Shown here in pieces: positions 1-5,866 of a DNA stretch of 6,270 bases. Numbering within the stretch: position 1 is the stretch's first letter; each line of letters opens with the position of its first letter. This stretch comes from Pseudomonadota bacterium (GTDB lineage: Bacteria > Pseudomonadota > Alphaproteobacteria > Rhizobiales > Devosiaceae): positions 1 through 6,270 of the forward strand of contig JAEWHZ010000282.1 of assembly GCA_023387585.1 (NCBI GenBank), read 5' to 3'. The translations under genes were made by a program, and so were the position numbers. The notes beneath the pieces were generated by a model. The model searched no databases. It saw nothing but the letters and a program-made list of their open reading frames with translations, and was not told where the DNA came from.

Positions 1-6
1 CCCGGC

Positions 7-22
7 TTAAGCCCCTCTTAGC
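7..22 (+). promoter_or_regulatory. CtrA-like binding box upstream of the sensor kinase
   Basis: The bases read TTAA (7-10), a 7-base spacer, then TTAG followed by C (18-22). The alphaproteobacterial cell-cycle regulator CtrA binds TTAA-N7-TTAA(C), so this is a one-mismatch site with exact spacing. A weak -10-like CATAAC lies at 45-50, which would put transcription start near base 57. The box sits just upstream of the kinase operon, where an activator or repressor would be expected. Binding is inferred from the motif alone; a one-mismatch match can occur by chance, although such AT-rich half sites are rare in this GC-rich window. Confidence 0.45.
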
Positions 23-105
23 GCTTGGCGGTCACTTTCGCGGGCATAACAGAAGCCGGCAGCAGCCGGTCGGTGACGAGGCCGGATCGGCCGGTGGCGT
101 CGAGC

Positions 106-1923
106 GTGAGTGTTTCAGTGCTGCGTAACCTCAAACTGCCCTGGGACGGATGGGACATGGCCGGCACGGCCGCCGACCCCTCGCAGCGTCCCGAAGTGAT
201 GCGCCGCGCGGCGCTGCGGTTCGGGCTGCGCAGCCTCGTCGCGCTGGCGGCGCTGGGGCTCGGTTTCGGCGTTTATGGCGTCGTGATCGGGGAGAACCTT
301 ACCTTCCTCGTCGCCATGGTCGCCATGACCGGCGCCGTGCTCGGCGTGGTCGCGGAACGCCGCGACGACACCGTGGCGCTGGCGCGCATCGAGATCGCCA
401 CCATCATGGCCGTGGGCATGACGCTGACGGCGACCGATCGTGCGCTCGCCGATTTCGGGCTGGCGACGGCGCTGCTCGGGCCGGTACTGGCGGCGCTGGT
501 GGCCGACAGGCGCGCGCGCAACATGAGCTGGATCGGGTTCGGCGCCATCGTGGTGATGGCGCTGGCGTCGCATCTGGCCGGGATCGGCATCGCCGACGCC
601 TGGGAGACGGCGACGGGGGCGGTAACCTTCACCGCCTTCGCCGCGGTCGTCGCCGCCGGGGCCAACCGGGTCGCCTCGGCCTATGAGATGTTCGACAAGT
701 CCCAGCTCATCGCCTATCGGCACCTGGTCGAGAACGTGCGCGATGCTGTGATGCGGTTCTCGGCGCAGGGCGAGGTGCTGTTCGCGTCGCGCTCGGCGGA
801 GACGCTGTTCGGCTGCCGGCGCTACGAGCTCGGCGGCACCGCGCTGGGCGAGCGCATCCACGTCGCCGACCGACCGGCCTTCCTCACCGCCTTCGCCGAC
901 GCCAACCGCGACGGGCTCAACCGCGACATCGAGCTGCGCATGCGTCGCGACGGGCAAAGGGCGGACGGGGTGGGGGCGCCGGAATTCTTCTGGGTCGAGA
1001 TCAGCTTCTCGGCCGTGCCGGGTGAGTTCGAATCGGATCGGCGCGAGGTGGTGGCGGTATTCCGCGACGTGACCGAGCGGCGCCGGCTGGATGCGGAAAT
1101 GCAGGCGGCCCGGGCGGCGGCCGAGGAGGCTTCAGAGGCCAAGTCGCGTTTCCTTGCTACCATCGGACACGAATTGCGCACCCCGCTCAACGCCGTGGTC
1201 GGCTTCTCGGAGATGATGGCGAGCGGCATCGGCGGCGAATTGTCGACGACCCACAAGGAATATGCCGGGCTGATCCACCAGAGCGGCCGGCACCTGCTCG
1301 ACGTGATCGGCATGCTGCTCGACATGTCCAAGATCGAGGCTGGCAAGTTCGAGATCCACCCCGAGCCGTTCGAGGCGCAGCGGCTGGTCGCGCCGTGCTT
1401 TCAGATGGTCGAGAGCCTGGCACAGGCGCAGAAGGTGACGCTGAAGGCGGAGATCGAGCCGAACCTGCCCCTGCTCTGTGCCGATGAGCGCGCTTGCCGG
1501 CAGATCCTGCTCAACCTGCTGACCAACGCGGTGAAGTTCTCGCATGCGGGCGGGGCGGTGACGGTATCGATCAAGCGCCAGGGCATGAGCCTCAACCTGT
1601 CGGTGTCGGATCGCGGCATCGGCATGGACACGGTGGCGCTGGCGCGCGTCGGCGAGCCGTTCTTCCAGGCCAATGCGACGCTCGACCGGCGGCACGAGGG
1701 CACGGGGCTGGGGCTTTCCATCGTCAAGGGACTGGCGGAGCTGCATGGGGGCACGCTGCGCGCCATCTCCGAAATCGGTGCCGGCACCATGGTCACTGTC
1801 TTGCTGCCCATAAACGGTCCGGAAACCGTAAGTGTGGAAACTGGCACCGTTACGCCGCTCCCGCGCGTGCAGACTCAAATTCCAGCGACTTCATGGCAAG
1901 ACGGAAAAAGAAAAGCGTTATGA
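106..1923 (+). CDS. PAS-containing membrane sensor histidine kinase, DivJ/PleC-like
   Basis: An inner-membrane two-component kinase that should autophosphorylate on histidine and pass phosphate to a response regulator, none of which is encoded here. Numbering from GTG 106 (605 aa): about six hydrophobic segments at roughly 40-63, 66-83, 95-110, 114-133, 141-161 and 168-186; a PAS domain at about 205-325; a short coiled stretch rich in Ala/Glu at about 326-347; the HisKA H-box with GHELRTPLNAVVGFSEMM and phospho-acceptor His355; then a complete HATPase domain with N-box Asn474 (NAVKF), G1 DRGIG (502-506) and G2 GTGLGLSIVKG (532-542). All catalytic boxes are intact. No receiver domain is fused. 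Multi-TM plus PAS plus this H-box resembles DivJ more than PleC, but orthology cannot be settled by eye. The frame is open from TTG 25. I prefer GTG 106 because a GGTGG lies 8 bases before it and TTG 25 would almost touch the CtrA-like box; GTG 73, GTG 118 and ATG 157 are alternatives. The stop overlaps the next gene. Confidence 0.9.
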   Translation: MSVSVLRNLKLPWDGWDMAGTAADPSQRPEVMRRAALRFGLRSLVALAALGLGFGVYGVVIGENLTFLVAMVAMTGAVLGVVAERRDDTVALARIEIATIMAVGMTLTATDRALADFGLATALLGPVLAALVADRRARNMSWIGFGAIVVMALASHLAGIGIADAWETATGAVTFTAFAAVVAAGANRVASAYEMFDKSQLIAYRHLVENVRDAVMRFSAQGEVLFASRSAETLFGCRRYELGGTALGERIHVADRPAFLTAFADANRDGLNRDIELRMRRDGQRADGVGAPEFFWVEISFSAVPGEFESDRREVVAVFRDVTERRRLDAEMQAARAAAEEASEAKSRFLATIGHELRTPLNAVVGFSEMMASGIGGELSTTHKEYAGLIHQSGRHLLDVIGMLLDMSKIEAGKFEIHPEPFEAQRLVAPCFQMVESLAQAQKVTLKAEIEPNLPLLCADERACRQILLNLLTNAVKFSHAGGAVTVSIKRQGMSLNLSVSDRGIGMDTVALARVGEPFFQANATLDRRHEGTGLGLSIVKGLAELHGGTLRAISEIGAGTMVTVLLPINGPETVSVETGTVTPLPRVQTQIPATSWQDGKRKAL

Positions 1924-3164
1924 CGGCATCGAGCCTGACCCAGTTGTCCCTCGCCACGGGCGGCGCCCTGGCTGGGGGCATCGGCCATCTGGCACGCAGA
2001 GGGTTCCAGCACTATATGCGCGCGCCGCTGGCCAACACGGCCATGCTGGCGCTGGTGACCTTCACGGCGCTCGCCACCAGCAATGCCCTGTTCCATCAGA
2101 CGACGCCTCATCCGGCGCCGCTGTTCGCCGCAAATCCGGCGGTGCCCGAACCGGTGACGGCGGCGGGGGACGCGACCCGAATCGCCGCGCCGGCCCCGCC
2201 CACGCCCGCCGATCCGGCGCCGGAGGCCCGTAGTGTCGGCGTCGAAACCACGGGCTCGGCGCCGCAGCCCGCGATCAGCGTGCCCGACGCGCCGGTGGGC
2301 AACACGGAAGTGTTCGCCGTGCAGCGGCGCCTCCATGAGCTCGGCATGTTCACCGGCACGGTCGACGGCTATTACGGCCCGCGCACGGCCGAGGCGATCC
2401 GCGAGTTCGAGCGGCGCAACGGCATGACGCCGCAGGGCGCGCTGAACGCCGATGTGGTGCAGGCGATTCTCGGGCTCGGCAACGGCGCAGCCGCGAGCCC
2501 GCAGCAGACCCGGCCGGAGGCGGCGCCCACGCCCACGATCGCCGCCCAGGCCACGACGCCGCCGACGCCGATGCCCCCGCCGATCCCGGCTCCGGCGCGC
2601 GAGACGGTGGCGGCCAGCGCCACGACCACCATCGATTCGATCGTCGCCGCCCTTGATGGGCGCGAGACGCCGGCCCCGCCGGCCAATCCGCCTACCCCCC
2701 TTGCCAATGTGCCCAACGCATCGGCTCTGACGCAGCCCATGCCGCCGGTTCCGGCCGCGGAAACGGTGTCGGATCGGCCGGTGCCTCAGCCCGAGCAGCC
2801 GGTCGCGCTGGCCAATCTGCCGACGCTCGAAACGCCCGGCGCGAACACGCCAACCAGCACCGCGGCGGCGCCGGCACAGGCAGCGGCGCCGGCGCAGCCC
2901 GCGCCCGTCCAGACCGCTTCGGCCCCGATCGCGACCCCGACGCCCGTGCCCGCCGGCAGCAGCGCCGCTGACCCGGCGCTGGTCAGCCAAATCCAGCGCG
3001 GGCTGGCGAGTCTCGCCTTCCTGCGCGGGCCGGTCGACGGGCGACCCGGCGACGAACTGGCGCGCGCCATCCGCAATTTCGAGATCTATCACAATTATCC
3101 GGTGACCGGCGAAGTGCGCCCGTCGCTGGTCGACATGCTGCTGCAGGCCGGCGCCACGCTGTGA
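1893..3164 (+). CDS. Membrane-anchored protein with two peptidoglycan-binding domains
   Basis: Predicted single-pass inner-membrane protein whose periplasmic part binds cell wall. From ATG 1893 (423 aa): a basic N-terminus (MARRKKK), one hydrophobic segment at about 46-67, a Pro/Ala-rich stretch, a first PG_binding_1-type domain at about 136-193 (VQRRLHELG, VDGYYGPRTAEAI, FERRNG), a roughly 165-residue low-complexity linker rich in Pro, Ala and Thr, and a second, more diverged PG_binding_1-like domain at about 361-420 (IQRGLASLAFL, VDGRPGDELARAI, NFEIYH). No catalytic domain is visible, so it is likely a binding or anchoring protein. ATG 1893 overlaps the kinase gene by 31 bp; the alternative ATG 1920 would overlap by only 4 bp (ATGA). 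I favour 1893 because the Arg/Lys run fits the cytoplasmic side of a TM anchor, but 1920 has an A-rich purine tract before it and is also plausible. The 3' end overlaps the DUF1491 start. Co-expression with the kinase suggests an envelope or division role (inference). Confidence 0.85.
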   Translation: MARRKKKSVMTASSLTQLSLATGGALAGGIGHLARRGFQHYMRAPLANTAMLALVTFTALATSNALFHQTTPHPAPLFAANPAVPEPVTAAGDATRIAAPAPPTPADPAPEARSVGVETTGSAPQPAISVPDAPVGNTEVFAVQRRLHELGMFTGTVDGYYGPRTAEAIREFERRNGMTPQGALNADVVQAILGLGNGAAASPQQTRPEAAPTPTIAAQATTPPTPMPPPIPAPARETVAASATTTIDSIVAALDGRETPAPPANPPTPLANVPNASALTQPMPPVPAAETVSDRPVPQPEQPVALANLPTLETPGANTPTSTAAAPAQAAAPAQPAPVQTASAPIATPTPVPAGSSAADPALVSQIQRGLASLAFLRGPVDGRPGDELARAIRNFEIYHNYPVTGEVRPSLVDMLLQAGATL

Positions 3165-3499
3165 GCGGCTATCTGCGCTCGGATATCTGGGCCGGGGTCT
3201 TTGTCCGCCGGCACAATGACCAGGGGCGCATCTGCGTGGTCGAACGGCGCGGCGACCCCATAGCCGGGCAGATCTTCATCGTAATCGACCATCTCGACGG
3301 CACGCGGTCGCTGTTCACCCCCGCGCCGGCCACGGCGGAAGCCGGGGCGGACAGGCGCTTCCAGTGCCGGTTCCGACGCGAGAGCCCGGACAAGGTACGC
3401 GAGCGCATCGCCCAGGAAATGCGCTTCGATCCCGATTTGTGGCTGATCGCGCTCGATTCGCGCGAGGACGATCCGGGGCTGGAGATCGTGGGGGATTAG
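3161..3499 (+). CDS. DUF1491 family protein
   Basis: A 112-residue soluble protein of the uncharacterised DUF1491 family, which is largely alphaproteobacterial. Family hallmarks seen here are RSDIW near the N-terminus (6-10), a Gly-containing strand pair with GQIFIVIDHLDGT (36-48) followed by SLFTPAP (50-56), and RFDPDLWLI near the C-terminus (88-96). Length is typical of the family. There are no signal peptide, TM segment or cysteine-rich motifs apart from two isolated Cys. The start is GTG at 3161, overlapping the stop of the preceding gene in GTGA, so its translation is probably coupled to that of the peptidoglycan-binding protein. Its biochemical function is unknown. The stop lies inside the stop of the convergent DUF2336 gene. 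Confidence 0.88.
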   Translation: MSGYLRSDIWAGVFVRRHNDQGRICVVERRGDPIAGQIFIVIDHLDGTRSLFTPAPATAEAGADRRFQCRFRRESPDKVRERIAQEMRFDPDLWLIALDSREDDPGLEIVGD

Positions 3500-4638
3500 C
3501 TCGCGCGGCGGACGCCGATGCGGGCGAGGGCTTCGATGGCCTGCTCGACGGCCGGATTTTGCGCGGGTCTTGCCGGCAGGGTGCGGCGGACTTCGCGCGG
3601 CTGCGGGGCGTATTCGGGCTTGTTGAGATCGAGAAGATTCACCTCGCCGCGCCACACGCTCATCAGATAGGCCATGGAATCTTCGGAGACATTGCCGAAC
3701 AGGGTGGCGAAATCGGCGAGGGCGCGGGAGCGCTCGGCATCGTGCGCGGTGGCGTGGATCAGAACCTTGAGCCCGTCATAGGCGGTGCAGCCGAAGGCGC
3801 GCAGCACGACGAACAGTGCGGCGCCGGTGACGTCGTGGGCGATCTGGCCGCAGCGCACCTCGTCGAGCCCGGTGATCTGGGCCAAAAGGCGTGTGACCTC
3901 GGGGCGGCGGTTCTCGGAAAACAGCTTCATCAGCGCGCGGGTCAACTCGGCATTGGCGACCGAGATCTGCTCGATGGTGCGCTTGATCGGCGCGGGCGGG
4001 GTATCGCGGCCGGTGAAGGCCTTGATGACGCGCACGCGGTTGTCGTCGGAGAGGTCGAAGAAGGCCGGCGCCAGGAGCGCGGTGTCGAAATCGGCACGCA
4101 CGGCCAGCGCCTCGGCGACGAGATGGTCCATCTGCGCCGAGCGGGCCAGGGCGCTGAGATAGGGGCCGCGCGGCACGATGGCGGTGTTGGCGGCGAGCGC
4201 CCGATAAACCTTGCGCGAATTCATCTGGAAGAGCTTTGCCAGCACCACATTGGTCAGGTCCGGCCGGCGGGCGAGCGTTGCCGCCGACAGCACGTCCTGA
4301 CGCGCGACGATCTCGAGCATGGTGGCTTCCGACAGGGTCGGGGCGGTTTCGAGATAGGTGACGAGGTCGTCGCCGACATTGGCGATGACAAGCTGCTCGA
4401 GCTCGGGCGACAGCAGCTCGGCCCGGCCGAGCACGGCCGCGGCCTTGGCGCGTGCGGCAGGACCCGCCAGCGGAAACAGCCGCACGGCCAGCGCCTCGAA
4501 CTGCTCGATCTCGGCCTGGGTGGCCTTGCCGCGCCGTGCATAGGCATCGCAGGCGGCGATCAGCAAGGTGTTGGTGCGATCGACCCCGCCGGTGTCGATC
4601 AGGAGCTGGAACGTTTCGTAAGGCTGAAAACCGAGCAT
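3496..4638 (-). CDS. DUF2336 domain-containing protein
   Basis: A 380-residue protein matching the alphaproteobacterial DUF2336 family, whose function is unknown. It has no signal peptide or TM segment and appears almost wholly alpha-helical, with repeated short helical units (for example LARRPDLTNVVLAKLF, about 141-156, and LLAQITGLDEVRCGQIAHDV, about 261-280) that recall HEAT-like or leucine-rich-variant repeats; this would suit a protein-protein interaction scaffold (inference). Length is about the full family size. The ATG at 4638 is supported by a GGTGAA ribosome-binding site on the minus strand. It is transcribed against the kinase operon and divergently from the small protein and lipoprotein genes, sharing with them a 161-bp spacer that contains a CtrA-like box. 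The 3' end overlaps that of the DUF1491 gene by 4 bp. Confidence 0.85.
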   Translation of the reverse strand: MLGFQPYETFQLLIDTGGVDRTNTLLIAACDAYARRGKATQAEIEQFEALAVRLFPLAGPAARAKAAAVLGRAELLSPELEQLVIANVGDDLVTYLETAPTLSEATMLEIVARQDVLSAATLARRPDLTNVVLAKLFQMNSRKVYRALAANTAIVPRGPYLSALARSAQMDHLVAEALAVRADFDTALLAPAFFDLSDDNRVRVIKAFTGRDTPPAPIKRTIEQISVANAELTRALMKLFSENRRPEVTRLLAQITGLDEVRCGQIAHDVTGAALFVVLRAFGCTAYDGLKVLIHATAHDAERSRALADFATLFGNVSEDSMAYLMSVWRGEVNLLDLNKPEYAPQPREVRRTLPARPAQNPAVEQAIEALARIGVRRAS

Positions 4639-4641
4639 TGC

Positions 4642-4647
4642 TTCACC
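4642..4647 (-). promoter_or_regulatory. Ribosome-binding site of the DUF2336 gene
   Basis: On the minus strand the bases read GGTGAA followed by GCA and then the ATG at 4638-4636, a short but workable Shine-Dalgarno spacing. It supports that ATG as the start. Confidence 0.6.
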
Positions 4648-4697
4648 GCAACGGGCCGCCCGAATCCGGCCCCCTGACCAGTCTTGCCGTGAATTCG

Positions 4698-4713
4698 TTA
4701 GCGGACTGTTAAC
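4698..4713. promoter_or_regulatory. CtrA-like binding box in the divergent spacer
   Basis: The plus strand reads TTAG (4698-4701), a 7-base spacer, then TTAAC (4709-4713); the minus strand reads TTAA-N7-CTAAC. This is a one-mismatch match to TTAA-N7-TTAAC with exact spacing and the trailing C on both strands, so it could serve either divergent gene. Another TTAA follows at 4726-4729 but at the wrong spacing. A TTGACG (-35-like) directly abuts it at 4715-4720 on the plus strand, although no good -10 follows 17 bases later. CtrA control is an inference from the motif, from its place between divergent genes, and from a similar box at the start of the window. Confidence 0.45.
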
Positions 4714-4789
4714 CTTGACGAACTCTTAATGGCCCGCGTGTGGGGCGCTGATTTGCGGCGGCGAGTCTTCCGTTGGGGCGGGACGCCAT

Positions 4790-4794
4790 GGAGG
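4790..4794 (+). promoter_or_regulatory. Consensus Shine-Dalgarno (GGAGG) that decides a TTG start
   Basis: A GGAGG lies 5 bases before TTG 4800. Its spacing makes the TTG the best start of the small gene, in preference to ATG 4788, which the GGAGG overlaps and cannot serve, or the upstream TTG 4773. Confidence 0.6.
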
Positions 4795-4799
4795 CAGGA

Positions 4800-4973
4800 T
4801 TGGGACAGCTCATAATATTCACGCCGAAACCGAGGACGGCACCGGCCGGCCAGCAACCGCCTGCGCCGGCGCAGATCATGTTCTTCACCGGCATCCGCTA
4901 TTCGCGCGGCGAGCCGCCGCCAGCGAGCACGCCGGCAACGCCGTCGCGGCGCATACGCCGCCAGCGCGGTTGA
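4800..4973 (+). CDS. Small basic protein with a duplicated Q-x-x-x-F-T motif (57 aa, function unknown)
   Basis: A short frame starting at TTG with a consensus GGAGG 5 bases upstream and ending 10 bp before the lipoprotein ATG, so the two are probably one transcript. The protein has two similar hydrophobic strands, QLIIFT (residues 3-8) and QIMFFTGIRY (25-34), separated by a Pro/Ala-rich stretch, then a Pro-rich segment and a strongly basic tail (RRIRRQRG). I have a recollection of short Rhizobiales hypothetical proteins with an FFTG(V/I)RY motif, which would support it as a real family, but I cannot verify this here. There is no signal peptide or TM helix. Codons such as the ATA-ATA pair are unusual for the window. 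If ATG 4788 were used it would be 61 aa. A basic tail could bind nucleic acid or the membrane, but no function can be assigned. Confidence 0.65.
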   Translation: MGQLIIFTPKPRTAPAGQQPPAPAQIMFFTGIRYSRGEPPPASTPATPSRRIRRQRG

Positions 4974-4983
4974 ACGGAGCGCC

Positions 4984-5793
4984 ATGCGGTTTTCCGGCCT
5001 GATCGCGCTGTCGGCGCTCGTTCTTCTCGCCGGTTGCGGGCCTCGCCCGACCGGCGATTTCGGCCGCGCCGCGCCAAGCACGCTGCATGATGCAGCGATG
5101 CCGATGGCCGGAACGGCGCTGGCATCGGCACGCGGCGAGCCGGTCTCGAACATCGCGCGGGCCGATATCGAGACCGAGATGGTCGATCGGGTCTGGCGGT
5201 TCCTGGTGGCGCCGCATGCGCAGGACTGGGCCTATGACACCGTGGCCGAGCTGCAGCGCACGCGCATCACCCCGCTCGGCTCGCGCGCCTACCAGCCCAA
5301 TCGCTACGGCGAATGGTTGCTGCGCACGCATTACCAGTCCTCGACGGTGCGCTATGCGACGCTGGAACGCCATGTGCTGGCCGATCTCGACACCCTGCCC
5401 ACGACCTTCGCCGCCATCTGCGCCGTGATCGAGCTTGACGGTCAGCGCGCCGCGGCCGCGAGGAGCCTTTCCAGCACCAGCACGGCGCAGGCGGCGAACG
5501 TTGCGGCGCGGCGCATGGAGAACGAGCAGGTGATCCAGCGCTTCGTCGAGGTGCTGGACTATCGCTACCGTTCCTACGACCTGGCGCTGGACCGGTTGCT
5601 GATCGAGACGCCGCATGCCGATTCGGTGACGGCGGACGCGGCGCTGCGCCAGCTCGAACCCTGGGTGGTGCGGGGACGCAGCTGGCAGTTCTGCGCCCGC
5701 GGCGGGTCCTTCCACCCGGGAGGCGGGCAGGCGACGATCCCGTCGCGCTATTCAAACTGGGCGAACGGCAGCGATTTCGTCGATATCAAGTAG
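4984..5793 (+). CDS. Putative lipoprotein of unknown function
   Basis: A 269-residue secreted protein that I do not recognise. The N-terminus is a clear lipoprotein signal: Met-Arg, a hydrophobic core (about 5-16), and the lipobox LAGC with Cys18 as the lipidated residue. Gly-Pro follows rather than Asp, so by the E. coli sorting rule it would go to the outer membrane. The mature part is mostly helical with several Trp/Tyr-rich segments (for example WRFL 71-74, YQPNRYGEWLLRTHYQ 103-118, LDYRYRSYDL 191-200). Two further cysteines, Cys146 and Cys237, could form a periplasmic disulfide. A GGAG lies 4 bases before the ATG. It follows the small 57-aa gene by 10 bp and is followed by a strong palindrome that may end transcription. 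Coding status is firm from the signal peptide, lipobox and ribosome-binding site; function is unknown. Confidence 0.82.
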   Translation: MRFSGLIALSALVLLAGCGPRPTGDFGRAAPSTLHDAAMPMAGTALASARGEPVSNIARADIETEMVDRVWRFLVAPHAQDWAYDTVAELQRTRITPLGSRAYQPNRYGEWLLRTHYQSSTVRYATLERHVLADLDTLPTTFAAICAVIELDGQRAAAARSLSSTSTAQAANVAARRMENEQVIQRFVEVLDYRYRSYDLALDRLLIETPHADSVTADAALRQLEPWVVRGRSWQFCARGGSFHPGGGQATIPSRYSNWANGSDFVDIK

Positions 5794-5798
5794 CTGGA

Positions 5799-5843
5799 GC
5801 GTTTCCAGCAAAAGTGGACACCACTTTTGCGGTTCGGAAACGC
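5799..5843. repeat. Dispersed Rhizobiales-type palindromic repeat, possible bidirectional terminator
   Basis: A nested inverted repeat. The inner arms GCAAAAGTGG (5808-5817) and CCACTTTTGC (5821-5830) are a perfect 10-bp match around a 3-base ACA. The outer arms GCGTTTCC (5799-5806) and GGAAACGC (5836-5843) are a perfect 8-bp match. One base separates the arms on the left and five on the right. The sequence closely resembles short palindromes (GCGTTTCC...AAAAGTGG...GGAAACGC) that recur between genes in many Rhizobiales genomes; this is recognised from memory, not searched. It lies in the 73-bp gap between the convergent lipoprotein and DUF1254-type genes, where a two-way terminator would be useful. 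There is no U-tract after the hairpin, so classic intrinsic termination is uncertain. Confidence 0.7.
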
Positions 5844-5866
5844 GACGATCCAAGTATCTAAGCCCA

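Noticed and set aside
115..957. A 280-residue minus-strand open frame opposite the kinase N-terminal half
   Set aside because: Low-complexity Arg/Gly/His composition; the plus-strand frame encodes the TM segments and the PAS domain.
1875..3092. A 405-residue open frame on the minus strand opposite the peptidoglycan-binding protein gene
   Set aside because: It is extremely Arg/Gly-rich with no domain, the usual shadow of a high-GC gene, and the plus-strand gene has recognisable domains.
4653..4672. A 6-bp GC-rich inverted repeat (GGGCCG / CGGCCC) in the DUF2336 leader
   Set aside because: Short stem with an 8-base loop, expected by chance in such GC-rich DNA; no riboswitch or terminator features.
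3364..4677. A 437-residue plus-strand open frame opposite the DUF2336 gene
   Set aside because: Its composition is a mirror of the DUF2336 codons, it has no motif, and DUF2336 on the other strand matches a known family with a good ribosome-binding site.
4715..4720. TTGACG as the -35 element of a housekeeping promoter for the small gene
   Set aside because: No acceptable -10 hexamer follows at 16-18 bases, so no promoter is called from it alone.
4885..5715. A 276-residue minus-strand open frame opposite the lipoprotein gene
   Set aside because: Arg- and His-rich without domain or start signal, while the plus strand encodes a clear signal peptide and lipobox.
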